A DNA stretch of 64,000 nt from Dehalococcoidia bacterium UBA7891 (lineage in GTDB: Bacteria > Chloroflexota > Dehalococcoidia > Lucifugimonadales > UBA826). Under the pieces are notes generated by a model. The model ran no database searches. It had not been told where the DNA came from and saw nothing but the letters and a program-made list of their open reading frames with translations. Shown here piece after piece: positions 18,106 through 27,587 of this stretch; within the stretch, counting starts at the first letter, position 1, and every line of letters starts with the position of its first letter. Where the stretch lies: positions 89,420 through 153,419 of the forward strand of contig DLRJ01000117.1 in NCBI GenBank assembly GCA_002500485.1, in the 5' to 3' direction. Both the position numbers and the translations under genes were made by a program.

Positions 18106-19269
18106 CTAGGTTCTATTTTTGTAGCTTTCTGTTGCCTTGTTGAGAGATACAGTTTTCAAGGCTTGCAAGTTATCTCTATTATCTTCAGACCATTTTTGAG
18201 ATGTCACCAAATTGTTAAGTGAGCCTTGGAAATGGGGCATTACGTATCGGGCAATCAATTCGTAACTGTGCCGTACTTGTTCTCTAGTTCCCCATTCTGT
18301 GGCTTGAATCATAAAACCGCCAAACCCTCCGCTTTGATCACCCAGTTCTTTGATTTTTTCTATGAGATCATCTGGTGTTCCAACACACCAAGCCCCGTTA
18401 TCAACCATGTAGTCTATTATTTTGTCCTTGGGTCCGTCGTAATCAAAAGGTGTTCCCATAGTTTGATGGAAGTAGTCGTATTGGTATGCGGCCGATTTTT
18501 CTCTTGCTTGGTCCATAGCTTCTTTTTTGGTGTCAGCTAGATGAACGTGTAAGACGATTCTCCAGTCATTTCTGTCGACTGTTTGATGATATTTTTCCGC
18601 TGTATCTTCTGCGATCTTCCAGAAGTCTCCCAAATTAGATGCTATGCTCCCACCTCTTACTACGCTAACAGAAAGCACTCCCAGGCCATGCTTACCGGCT
18701 GCAACCATCCCTGAAGGTGATTGTGCTGCTGCAACGGCCATCGGAAAATGTGGTTCTGTGTAGGGTCTCAAATGTATTAAAGCCTCTCGTAAAGTGAACC
18801 AGTCAGATTCATAGGTTATAGGCTCTGTTTCTGTAAGAAGCCTTTTTATTATGCCTATTGCTTCGTCCATGCGGGGTCTTTGTAAAGATGGTTCAATACC
18901 AAGTGCATAGGCATCCGAAACCAAAGCACCTGGCCCTACACCCAACATCACTCTTCCTCGAGTCAAATGATCTAATAAAACCATACGATTTGTAAGCATA
19001 AGAGGATGGTGATATGGCAAACTGGCGACCCCTGTGCCTAGTTTTATGTGTTTGGTTCTTTCTGCTGCGACTCCCATAAATACCTCAGGAGAAGATATAG
19101 TCTCCCATCCCGCGCTGTGGTGCTCACCTATCCAAGCCTCATCGAAACCTAGATGATCCAACCACTGTATCGTTTCCAGATCCCTTTCTAGGGCGAGAGT
19201 TGGGTTGTCGCCCAGCCAGTGGAAAGGTGCTAGGAAAATTCCAAATTTCATGCGGTTGGGTAAGGTCAT
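18106..19269 (-). CDS. LLM-class flavin-dependent oxidoreductase
   Basis: A 387-residue bacterial-luciferase-like TIM barrel using FMN or F420. The MKFGIFLAPFHW start, GFDEAWIGEHHSAGW (about 40-54), LGTGVASLPYHHPL and RGRVMLGVGPGAL are family hallmarks. Substrate is unknown; relatives oxidise alkanesulfonates, nitrilotriacetate or long-chain compounds. AAGGAGC lies about 13 nt before the ATG. Such monooxygenases are reported as strongly expanded in SAR202, linked to refractory organic matter. It precedes the TPP enzyme by 17 nt. Confidence 0.87.
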   Translation of the reverse strand: MTLPNRMKFGIFLAPFHWLGDNPTLALERDLETIQWLDHLGFDEAWIGEHHSAGWETISSPEVFMGVAAERTKHIKLGTGVASLPYHHPLMLTNRMVLLDHLTRGRVMLGVGPGALVSDAYALGIEPSLQRPRMDEAIGIIKRLLTETEPITYESDWFTLREALIHLRPYTEPHFPMAVAAAQSPSGMVAAGKHGLGVLSVSVVRGGSIASNLGDFWKIAEDTAEKYHQTVDRNDWRIVLHVHLADTKKEAMDQAREKSAAYQYDYFHQTMGTPFDYDGPKDKIIDYMVDNGAWCVGTPDDLIEKIKELGDQSGGFGGFMIQATEWGTREQVRHSYELIARYVMPHFQGSLNNLVTSQKWSEDNRDNLQALKTVSLNKATESYKNRT

Positions 19270-19378
19270 TTGGTTTATTTTGCTCCTTGTTATAATGGCA
19301 AACCATGTATACGGCAGATTACAGTGGGGATTAAACCGTGAAATGTTATCATCAGGCCTATCCCTTCTTCAAACCCTT

Positions 19379-20191
19379 TTACATGTATTCGTGTTCTTTT
19401 AGGACAGCAAGGTCTTTACATGACATGAAAGAGGTTCCTTGAAAACTTTTTATCAGGGTTATCAATTTATCCAGCATGTTGAGCCTGCCTGGTCTTCCTA
19501 TAATCCATGGGTGCATAGTTAAGACAAAGGTTCTTTTATATTTATATAAACCTTCAAATGCCGCAGACCAAACCGAATATACATGTTGAGGGCTCGCCAT
19601 GACATTAGTTTGATTCAGGAAAGGAATGTAATTGAAAAACGGGTGATCATCCAATTCCCAATGTATCGGGATTTCTATCATAGGTGATTCTTTGGTATGT
19701 ACAAGATATGGAACGTCATTTCCCATCATACTTGAGTCATATAGAAAATGGTTCCTTTTTAATATTTCCAATGAATCAGGACTCAATTCCCAACTAGGAG
19801 ATCTATACCCTACTGGAGACTGACCTGTTATATCTTTTAGTATTTCCGATCCTTGCAGTAGTACTTGTTCCTCCTCTTGTGAGGTCAATGTGGCAGGAGG
19901 CTCATGCATATAGCCGTGGTTTCCTATCTCATGGCCTCTTTGATGAATGTCCAATACCAATTCTGGATGTGTTTCGGCTATGAAGCCTGGTATGAAAAAA
20001 GAAGATTTTATTTTGTGTGTATCCAATAGGTCTAGAATTCTCGGGGTCGCAATCGAAGGACCATACTCTCTCATAGACATTAGAGTAGGTAAATTCTTGG
20101 ATGCTGGGTTTCTGTTAATGGTTCCACTGATGCCATCTAGATCAAAACTTATCACTATCGGGCAAAGTATTTTGTCAGGCCAAGTTACCAT
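19379..20191 (-). CDS. Polysaccharide deacetylase family protein (NodB fold, PuuE/PgdA-like)
   Basis: A 270-residue NodB-fold hydrolase. D17 and D19 (FDLDG) and the metal motif HEIGNHGYMH (H87-H96, giving H92 and H96) are present, with YRSPSWELS as the third motif and LTMHPW near the end. There is no signal peptide, so it is cytoplasmic. That favours the PuuE/imidase-like branch acting on cyclic amides over a cell-wall deacetylase. It begins 11 nt after proS ends and about 110 nt before the LLM gene. Confidence 0.8.
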   Translation of the reverse strand: MVTWPDKILCPIVISFDLDGISGTINRNPASKNLPTLMSMREYGPSIATPRILDLLDTHKIKSSFFIPGFIAETHPELVLDIHQRGHEIGNHGYMHEPPATLTSQEEEQVLLQGSEILKDITGQSPVGYRSPSWELSPDSLEILKRNHFLYDSSMMGNDVPYLVHTKESPMIEIPIHWELDDHPFFNYIPFLNQTNVMASPQHVYSVWSAAFEGLYKYKRTFVLTMHPWIIGRPGRLNMLDKLITLIKSFQGTSFMSCKDLAVLKEHEYM

Positions 20192-20202
20192 TTTAGATCC
20201 GT

Positions 20203-21900
20203 TTACTTTCCCAATAGTCTGGCCACTTCTTCAATGCAATTTTCAATTGGGATAGTGTATCCCTGTTGTTCATTCCGTATTTTGATTTCGACTACATTGT
20301 TTTCTATGTTTCGGCTACTTACAACCACTCTCAATGGCATACCTAATAGGTCTGCATCATTGAATTTGACTCCCGCAGATTCTTGCCTATCGTCCCAAAG
20401 CACCTCAATGCCTGTTCGTGACATTTCTGTGTATATGTTCTCTGATGTCTCCATGACCTGGATCTTATCAGTGTTCAGAGATGTAAGTATCACCTCGTAT
20501 GGAGCAATGGTCTTCGGGAATATTATCCCTTTATTATCAGCATGTTGTTCTATTGCCCCAGCGAGAATCCGTCCGACCCCAATTCCATAGCATCCCATGA
20601 CTATAGGTTGTGGATTTCCGTCTTGGTCTGGAAACTTGGCATCCATTGACTCGGAATAACGCGTGCCTAATTTAAATACGTGCCCAATTTCTATCCCTCG
20701 TTTTGTATGCAAGGTTCCGATGCAATTCGGACATAAAAACCCATCTTCTGCCAAGGCAATATCGGTTAGTATTTCAGCTTGAAAATCTCTCGGATGATTT
20801 ATTCCTGACAGATGGTATCCCTCTTTATTTGCACCTGCCAAAAAATTGTTGCCCAAAGTGATAGAGTCATCTGCAATCACCTTAATATCTTTCACTCCTA
20901 TTGGAGAGGCAGAACCCGATATTAATCCCTGTTGAGCAACTTCTTGTTTTGTGGCTAGTCTTAGATCAACTGCACTTATGTTGTTCTTTAACTTCACTTC
21001 GTTGATTTCCAAATCACCACGAATAACCACGATAAGGAATTCTTGGTCTGATTTATAGAAGACTGACTTGAGGGTTTTTTCCGGGCCCACTGAGAGATAT
21101 TTGCAGAGTTGGTTTATGGTTTTTACCCCGGGAGTAGGGACTTCTTTTTGCCCCGTTTCAGGTTCGTCGGGATTCGATAGCTTGGTGAATTCTGATTTTT
21201 CTCCATTGGCCGCATAGGAGCAACTGTCACACATTACTATTGTGTCCTCTCCTGAATCCGATAGAAGAATAAATTCTTTAGAATCTTTGCCCCCGATTGC
21301 ACCGCTGTCTGCCTCTACTATCACAGTTTCAATTCCGCAGCGCTTGAAAATGTTGACATATGCACTGATCATTAAGTCATAACTCAGGTTTAACCCTTCC
21401 GTATTAATGTCAAAGCTGTAGGCATCCATCATGTCAAATTCTCTAACTCTTATCAGACCACCTCTGGGCCTAGGTTCATCCCTAAATTTTGTTTGGATAT
21501 GGTACAAAGTGAATGGAAAATCCCTGTAACTTTGGATGAAACTTTTTACTGTCTCGGTCATCAATTCTTCATTGGTAGGAGGCAAGGCTAAATGCCGTCC
21601 TCTACGGTCCTGGAGTCTAATCATGTCCGGCCCGTAAATTTCGTCTCTTCCGGACTTTTGCCAAATTTCCCTCGGCTGCAATAACCCTAGTTTTACCTCT
21701 TGCGCTCCTGCATTATCCATTTCTTCTCTAATGATCTGTTCAATTTTGCGCAACGATTTCCATGCGAGTGGTAAGTAGCTGTATACGCCAGAAGAAACTT
21801 GGTGCACCATTCCGGCTTGCAGCAATAACTTATGGCTTATTAATTCAGTGTCACTAGGGGCATTTCTCAAGGTTCTTACGAATAATCGGGATAATTTCAT
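20203..21900 (-). CDS. proS: Prolyl-tRNA synthetase (bacterial type, with editing domain)
   Basis: A 565-residue class II synthetase. Motif 1 lies near 45-65, motif 2 is TKFRDEPRPRGGLIRVREFDMMDAYSFD region (about 135-165), an INS editing domain fills about 220-390, and motif 3 (GCYGIGVGRILAGAIEQ) lies near 440. The anticodon-binding domain completes it. It ends the isoprenoid/translation run that starts at rpsB and begins about 20 nt after ispG. Confidence 0.95.
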   Translation of the reverse strand: MKLSRLFVRTLRNAPSDTELISHKLLLQAGMVHQVSSGVYSYLPLAWKSLRKIEQIIREEMDNAGAQEVKLGLLQPREIWQKSGRDEIYGPDMIRLQDRRGRHLALPPTNEELMTETVKSFIQSYRDFPFTLYHIQTKFRDEPRPRGGLIRVREFDMMDAYSFDINTEGLNLSYDLMISAYVNIFKRCGIETVIVEADSGAIGGKDSKEFILLSDSGEDTIVMCDSCSYAANGEKSEFTKLSNPDEPETGQKEVPTPGVKTINQLCKYLSVGPEKTLKSVFYKSDQEFLIVVIRGDLEINEVKLKNNISAVDLRLATKQEVAQQGLISGSASPIGVKDIKVIADDSITLGNNFLAGANKEGYHLSGINHPRDFQAEILTDIALAEDGFLCPNCIGTLHTKRGIEIGHVFKLGTRYSESMDAKFPDQDGNPQPIVMGCYGIGVGRILAGAIEQHADNKGIIFPKTIAPYEVILTSLNTDKIQVMETSENIYTEMSRTGIEVLWDDRQESAGVKFNDADLLGMPLRVVVSSRNIENNVVEIKIRNEQQGYTIPIENCIEEVARLLGK

Positions 21901-21921
21901 ATAATAAATGCCTTCTAGGAA

Positions 21922-23073
21922 TCAACTAACAGATTTTTTTGTTGGCTGTGATAATTCTTTTTCGACTTGTTTAATTTCTGCCATCAGTTCAGTAAGCATG
22001 TTGGATTCATCCACGATTTTTGACTTTTTTCCTTTACGGAAAATCACTGCTTTACCCACCCCGGCGGCAATTCCAATATCAGCATCTTTGGCCTCTCCCG
22101 GGCCATTGACCTCACATCCCATAACAGCGACCTTGATATGTGTTCTTGTATCCTGTAGTAGTTGGTCAACTTGGTTGGCCAAGCCCCTTACATCTACATC
22201 AGCTCTTCCGCAACTCGGACAGGCTACGAGAATAGCTCCTTCTTTTTTTAGGCCTAATGCTTTTAATATTTCAAGCCCAGTAATCACCTCTTCGACTGCA
22301 TTATCACTAAGGCTTACGCGTATTGTGTCTCCAATACCTTCATAAAGTAATACGCCCAATCCTATTGCACTTCTTATACTGCCTGATTTTGCTGTACCAG
22401 CTTCTGTTATACCCAGATGAAGAGGGTATGGGATCAATTTTGACATTCTTCTGTAGGCATCTACTGTTGTATCTATATCAAAGGCTTTTAGGGATATTTT
22501 AATTAGATCAAAATCCAAATTTTCAAGTAGGTCAATTTCCCACAGGCCAGTAGCAACCATATGATCTACGGCAGTATAGTCTGAGCTAGGTGTACTTCCC
22601 TTGGTTAGTAGGTTTACCCCGTCATCGTGCCTGTTCAAGCCACGTGTTTTCCCTATAGCTCCTACTGGAGGAAGACTTCCGAAATTTACACCTATCCTGA
22701 TTGGCACTTCTCGCTGTTTGGCCAATTTGACCACCTCTTTTACCTTTTCTTCGTCCCTTATGTTTCCTGGGTTAAGCCTTAGGCAATCAACGCCGCTTTT
22801 TAACGATTCTATAGCCAATTCATGATGGAAATGTATGTCTGCAACGACAGGTATACGTGCACCTTTTTTTATTTCTTTTAATGCTTTTGCAGCCTCCATG
22901 TCAGGCACGGCACAGCGAATTATCTCGCAACCCGCGTTTTCCAGTTCCTTTATTTCAATAAGTGTAGATTTCACATCTCTGGTGTCAGTTTTTGTCATGG
23001 ATTGGACCGATATGGGCGCGTCCCCACCAACTTTTACGTCGCCTACAAAAACAGGTTTTGTTACTCTACGCAT
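21922..23073 (-). CDS. ispG: (E)-4-hydroxy-3-methylbut-2-enyl-diphosphate synthase
   Basis: A 383-residue 4Fe-4S enzyme that makes HMBPP, the penultimate MEP-pathway step. The TIM barrel starts RRVTKPVFVGDVKVGG; the cluster ligands are the two cysteines of CPSC and that of GCEVNGPGE, whose glutamate is the fourth ligand. The lysine-rich tail is slightly long. It follows rseP by about 30 nt on the same strand. Confidence 0.96.
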   Translation of the reverse strand: MRRVTKPVFVGDVKVGGDAPISVQSMTKTDTRDVKSTLIEIKELENAGCEIIRCAVPDMEAAKALKEIKKGARIPVVADIHFHHELAIESLKSGVDCLRLNPGNIRDEEKVKEVVKLAKQREVPIRIGVNFGSLPPVGAIGKTRGLNRHDDGVNLLTKGSTPSSDYTAVDHMVATGLWEIDLLENLDFDLIKISLKAFDIDTTVDAYRRMSKLIPYPLHLGITEAGTAKSGSIRSAIGLGVLLYEGIGDTIRVSLSDNAVEEVITGLEILKALGLKKEGAILVACPSCGRADVDVRGLANQVDQLLQDTRTHIKVAVMGCEVNGPGEAKDADIGIAAGVGKAVIFRKGKKSKIVDESNMLTELMAEIKQVEKELSQPTKKSVS

Positions 23074-23104
23074 TTAAAATCCCTGGTGATTTATTAATTA
23101 ATAA

Positions 23105-24298
23105 CTACCTGAAAAAACTATTTCCACTTAATATTCGGATTATGTCAAAATAACTCATCACCACCACCAGTCCGATTAGTAGAATGAATCCCGCCATATG
23201 GATGATTCCTTCCTTTTCCGGAGAAACCTTCTTGCCACCTCGAATTCCTTCAATCAATACGAACATTAGTCTACCTCCATCCAGAGCAGGGATGGGTAAT
23301 AGATTAACGATTCCCAAGCTGATGCTGATTAAGGCGGTAAGTTCAAAAATAGGGGCGATTCCCACCTTAGCGACTTCTCCGGTAACCTGAGCAATCCCGA
23401 TTGGACCGGTCAATCCAGGGTTTTGGCCACTACTTACTAAACTACCGATTCCTTGTGCTGAAAATGAGATAACTTCACCTATTTTACTAAATGCTGTTGG
23501 TATAGCTTCATGCAAAGGAAGTTGATCTTTAACTACTTTACTATTAGCGGTCCCGATTAATACCCCAATAGAACCTTGACGTAAAACGTCTCCGATTTCT
23601 AGGGATGGATTGTATTGTTTTGCATCAGATAGTGATATTTCTTTTGTGGATTCCGATACTATTTCTACTACCCTGTAGGAAGGAGAGGTTTCCCGGGGTG
23701 TTAGGCGAATATACTTAGAAGTCGCAAATTCGGGAGATCCAAGTAACCCTAAACGTGAATTGTCTTTTCTTATTAACAGCTCGACTTCAGTGCCCTGCTT
23801 GGTTGATATTTCTTTAACAAGCTCCATATGGTTAGAGATTCGTAAGGAGTTTATTTCTAGTATTGCGTCGCCTTCTTGAAGCCCAGATTCTTCAGCAGGT
23901 GAATTTGGTGCTACCCCACTGACAGTAACAGTACCAACTAATGTGTCGTGGGGTAGTGAAAGGATAATTGCAAATATAAATAAAGGTAAAAGGAGATTCA
24001 TAAACGAACCAGCAGTCAAGACAATTGATCGTTTGAGGATTGATTGTCTTGCAAAACTTCTGGGTTCTGTAGGGTCTTCTTCACCAACCATTTTGACAAA
24101 TCCGCCAAGAGGAATTAGATTGATGGAATATAAGGTTTCTCCAATAGATATTCCCCACAACCGGGGCGGGAAACCAAATCCAAACTCCGTCACTTTGATT
24201 CCAAAACGCTTAGCTGTTAAAAAATGACCAAGTTCATGTACAAATACTAGAATCGACAATACCGGAATAACTAGTAACCAACTTGGCATGGATATCAA
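23105..24298 (-). CDS. rseP: RseP/RasP-type site-2 protease
   Basis: A 397-residue intramembrane zinc metalloprotease. The active-site HELGH (H21, E22, H25) is in the first helix, one PDZ domain lies about 120-190, and NLLPIPALDGGRL near 330 contains the third ligand. Relatives cut anti-sigma factors or leftover signal peptides. Its ATG overlaps the dxr stop by 4 nt. Confidence 0.93.
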   Translation of the reverse strand: MISMPSWLLVIPVLSILVFVHELGHFLTAKRFGIKVTEFGFGFPPRLWGISIGETLYSINLIPLGGFVKMVGEEDPTEPRSFARQSILKRSIVLTAGSFMNLLLPLFIFAIILSLPHDTLVGTVTVSGVAPNSPAEESGLQEGDAILEINSLRISNHMELVKEISTKQGTEVELLIRKDNSRLGLLGSPEFATSKYIRLTPRETSPSYRVVEIVSESTKEISLSDAKQYNPSLEIGDVLRQGSIGVLIGTANSKVVKDQLPLHEAIPTAFSKIGEVISFSAQGIGSLVSSGQNPGLTGPIGIAQVTGEVAKVGIAPIFELTALISISLGIVNLLPIPALDGGRLMFVLIEGIRGGKKVSPEKEGIIHMAGFILLIGLVVVMSYFDIIRILSGNSFFR

Positions 24299-25437
24299 TT
24301 ACCTGAGGTCAGTTCGGACACTCGGTCATAGGCCCAATGGGATGCTTTCAACATCTCAGCGGTAGTAGGTTTTGTTATTGATTCGTGGTTCTGTATCGCC
24401 TGTTCGATGAGAGTGTGTATTTCAGTGAATTTGATTCTGCTATCAAGGAATGCTTCCACAGCAGCTTCATCGGCTCCGCTAAGAGCTGAAGGCCAGGTCC
24501 CTCCTCGCTTGGCAATTTTCAAAGCAATTTCAAAACACGGATATTTGTCTTGATCAAGACTTTCAAAAGTGAGCGATTTAGTTTTATTTGGATCGAAAGG
24601 GTTTGTATTTGATTTTGGTGCCCGATCCGGAAAAAACAAAGCATGCTTTATCGGTACAATCATATCGGGATAACTTAGTTGAGCTTTTGTTGAACCGTCT
24701 GAAAATTCAACCATTGAATGTATTATGCTCTCAGGATGTACAATAACTTCTATATTTTCCCACGGTACATTGAATAACCACCTAGCCTCAATCACCTCGA
24801 ACGCTTTATTCATCATTGTGGCAGAGTCAACACTAATCTTCTGACCCATTTTCCAGGTCGGATGCTGCAATGCATTAGTGGGAGTGACGTTTGGTAAAGA
24901 TCTCACAGGGGTATTTCTAAATGGTCCCCCGGATGCGGTTATTATCAATTTGGAAATATTGTTATTTTCTCCCCGTAAGCACTGCCAGATTGCACTCGGT
25001 TCGCTGTCAATTGGCATTAAGCTGACGGAGTTTGACTCGGCTAGAGAAGTTAATTGCTCTCCTGCCATTATGATCGTTTCTTTATTTGCGATTGCTATGT
25101 TCTTCCCTTTTTTAATTGCTTCAAAAGTGGGAATCAAAGCCACATTTCCGGATGTTGCTACTACGACAGTATCGACTCCTTCATAGGTGGCTATTTCAGA
25201 AAGAGACACTATCTCTTCGGCTATTTCACCATTGGCACTCAATTCTTTATGGAAATCGCAGGATATTGCCTGAGGTTGAAATTCAAGAATTTGTTCTTTT
25301 AATATTTGTGTATTTTTATTAGCACCGAGGCATACTACATTGAAATCTTCAGGATAACTTCGCGCTACTTCCAGTGTTTGAGCACCCACGGAGCCTGTAG
25401 AACCGAGGATGGATATGTTTTTCTTACTCCTATTCAT
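24295..25437 (-). CDS. dxr: 1-deoxy-D-xylulose 5-phosphate reductoisomerase
   Basis: A 380-residue NADPH enzyme for the first committed MEP-pathway step. GSTGSVGAQTL (12 onward) is the cofactor loop; ANKETIIMAG, the acidic metal motif MPIDSEPSAIWQ, ITASGGPFRN and VDSATMMNKAFEVIEA follow in order. It overlaps cdsA upstream and rseP downstream by 4 nt each. Confidence 0.96.
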   Translation of the reverse strand: MNRSKKNISILGSTGSVGAQTLEVARSYPEDFNVVCLGANKNTQILKEQILEFQPQAISCDFHKELSANGEIAEEIVSLSEIATYEGVDTVVVATSGNVALIPTFEAIKKGKNIAIANKETIIMAGEQLTSLAESNSVSLMPIDSEPSAIWQCLRGENNNISKLIITASGGPFRNTPVRSLPNVTPTNALQHPTWKMGQKISVDSATMMNKAFEVIEARWLFNVPWENIEVIVHPESIIHSMVEFSDGSTKAQLSYPDMIVPIKHALFFPDRAPKSNTNPFDPNKTKSLTFESLDQDKYPCFEIALKIAKRGGTWPSALSGADEAAVEAFLDSRIKFTEIHTLIEQAIQNHESITKPTTAEMLKASHWAYDRVSELTSGN

Positions 25438-26261
25438 TGTGCAAAATAATATAGCACTGGAAAAGCCAATACAATCGAGTCTAACCTGTCCAAAGCCCCT
25501 CCATGCCCTGGCATTATTGAACCTGAATCTTTTAGGTTTGCTCTCCTTTTAAGGGAAGACTCAAATAAATCTCCTGTTTGGGCCAATACAACAAAAATGA
25601 AACCTAGTATTAATAGTGAATATAACCCTAAATCGACAAATCCGAAATGAGGGAGTAATAGGCCGCTGGCGATGGCGACTGCCAAACCACAAACGTACCC
25701 CCCAATAGCTCCTTCTACAGTCTTGTTGGGACTTATGGTAGGGAAGAATGGGGTTTTACCGACCGTCTTTCCTATTATGTATGACCCTGTATCATTGGCC
25801 CAAACTATCAATGATAAAAATACGATCCAACCGAGGCCAAACTCACTATTTCGAGCAAGAACAGCGAACGAAAGCAATCCTGCAGTATATGACACTGATG
25901 AGACAACACATGTAAAACTACCTAGTTTTCTATCGCTACCCCACATCAAAAGTATTAGGATGGATGTAAATACGAACGATAGAAGAACTATTGGTAATAT
26001 GGTGGTGCTTGCTTCTATGTTAATACTGGGTAGACCGTCTAGATAACTGTCATACGTTTGAACAAACGTAACTATCAACCCAGCTAGAATAGCTGATATA
26101 AAGGGCTCTTTTCGGAGATTGTTACCGGTGATTCTTGCCAGTTCATAGGCTGAGACAACTGCACCAAATATTATTATGAGGGAGAACCATATCCCTCCCA
26201 ACAATATCCCCCCAAGTACTAAGGGAAGTGCTATAGCAGAACTGATTAATCGGTGTTTCAC
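25434..26261 (-). CDS. cdsA: Phosphatidate cytidylyltransferase
   Basis: A 275-residue polytopic membrane enzyme that makes CDP-diacylglycerol for phospholipid synthesis. About seven to eight hydrophobic segments are visible and the CdsA signature (SLKRRANLKDSGSIMPGHGG, then LDRLDS) is near the C-terminus. It starts 46 nt after uppS. Confidence 0.94.
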   Translation of the reverse strand: MKHRLISSAIALPLVLGGILLGGIWFSLIIIFGAVVSAYELARITGNNLRKEPFISAILAGLIVTFVQTYDSYLDGLPSINIEASTTILPIVLLSFVFTSILILLMWGSDRKLGSFTCVVSSVSYTAGLLSFAVLARNSEFGLGWIVFLSLIVWANDTGSYIIGKTVGKTPFFPTISPNKTVEGAIGGYVCGLAVAIASGLLLPHFGFVDLGLYSLLILGFIFVVLAQTGDLFESSLKRRANLKDSGSIMPGHGGALDRLDSIVLAFPVLYYFAQ

Positions 26262-26307
26262 TTTATGTTTTCCAGCAACCTAATATACCCATAGCCCGTG
26301 TGAAGCT

Positions 26308-27003
26308 TCATAACTCTCCAAATTTTCGGGTTCTACGTCGATATACATCTATAGCTTTGGATACATCGGACTCATTAAAATCAGGCCAAAGAGTTTCAGT
26401 TGAATAGTATTCTGAATATGCTGTTTGCCATATTAAAAAATTACTTAATCTCATTTCTCCTGCTGTGCGTATAACCATATCGGGGTCTGGTATACCCTTT
26501 GTGTAAAGTCTTGTCTCGATTTGGGATTCACTAATTTCTGGTGGGCTTACCTTATCTTCGACTAGTTTTTTTACTGCTTTCACTATTTCTGACCTGCCAC
26601 CGTAATTGAAGGCAAGGTTGAGAATTAATTTATCGTTGTGGAAGGTCATTTTTTCGCATTTTTTTATTGCTTCTACAACTTCGGAAGGCAAGGAATATTT
26701 TTCTCCAAGATGGGTAATTTTTATACCTTCAGAATGCAGAAATAGTAGCTGTTCAGCAATGGAAGATACGGTTAGCCTCATAAGGTTATCTACTTCGGTC
26801 TTTGGGCGGTTCCAATTCTCTGTAGAGAAGGCGTAAAGGGTAATATACTTCACGCCGTGGGATGAAAATGCTTGGAGCACCCTTTGAATATTTAGTGTTC
26901 CTTTCTCGTGACCAGAGCTTCTATCTAGTCCTTGGGAGGTTGCCCATCTTCCATTGCCGTCCATAATTATGGCTACATGGCGTGGACCTTTACTTTTACC
27001 CAT
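26308..27003 (-). CDS. uppS: Isoprenyl transferase (undecaprenyl diphosphate synthase)
   Basis: A 231-residue cis-prenyltransferase that builds the C55 lipid carrier. HVAIIMDGNGRWA holds the catalytic aspartate near residue 15, YAFSTENWNRP and LNLAFNYGGRSEI follow, and DPDMVIRTAGEMRLSNFL is the C-terminal signature (family usually RTSGE-RiSnFL; Ala replaces Ser here). It sits 12 nt after frr. Confidence 0.94.
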   Translation of the reverse strand: MGKSKGPRHVAIIMDGNGRWATSQGLDRSSGHEKGTLNIQRVLQAFSSHGVKYITLYAFSTENWNRPKTEVDNLMRLTVSSIAEQLLFLHSEGIKITHLGEKYSLPSEVVEAIKKCEKMTFHNDKLILNLAFNYGGRSEIVKAVKKLVEDKVSPPEISESQIETRLYTKGIPDPDMVIRTAGEMRLSNFLIWQTAYSEYYSTETLWPDFNESDVSKAIDVYRRRTRKFGEL

Positions 27004-27015
27004 AGTACAACTGGG

Positions 27016-27579
27016 TCACACCTCCATAACCTCTTTTTCTTTTTGAGACTTGATTGAATCCATTTCAGATATGAAGGAGTCGGTGACATTTTGAAGCTCC
27101 TGCTGAGCTCTTCTACCGTCGTCTTGAGAGATCTCCTTGTCTTTATCTAAAGTTCTTATTTTCTCCAAACTATCTCTACGTATATTTCTTATTGCTACGT
27201 GGCCTTCTTCAACCAAGTTTCCAACCAACTTAACCATCTCACGTCTTCGCTCTTCAGTTAATTCAGGTACGTTTATTCTTATGATTACTCCATCAGAATT
27301 AGGAGTCAGGCCAAGATCTGATTTCAATATACTTTTCTCTATTTCTTGTAGGGATTCCTTGTCCCAAGGTTGGATAACTATGGTCCGGGCTTCAGGTACT
27401 GATATCGAGGATAATTGGTTTAAAGGTGTGGAGCTACCATAATATTCAACATCAAGGTTTTCAACTAGATTGGTTGAAGCTCGTCCGGTTCTCACCGAGG
27501 ATAGATCTCTTTGCAAAGAATCAACACTTTTGTTCATTCTTTCTTTGGTGTTTTTAAATATTTCTTCAATGTCTTCCAT
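27016..27579 (-). CDS. frr: Ribosome recycling factor
   Basis: A 187-residue RRF that splits post-termination ribosomes with EF-G. The coiled-coil three-helix arm includes SVRTGRAS, the head domain is in the middle (PLNQLSSISVPEART, VIQPWDKESL), and LTEERRREMVKLVG leads into the C-terminal helix. It begins 8 nt after pyrH. Confidence 0.96.
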   Translation of the reverse strand: MEDIEEIFKNTKERMNKSVDSLQRDLSSVRTGRASTNLVENLDVEYYGSSTPLNQLSSISVPEARTIVIQPWDKESLQEIEKSILKSDLGLTPNSDGVIIRINVPELTEERRREMVKLVGNLVEEGHVAIRNIRRDSLEKIRTLDKDKEISQDDGRRAQQELQNVTDSFISEMDSIKSQKEKEVMEV

Positions 27580-27587
27580 GATCTTTA

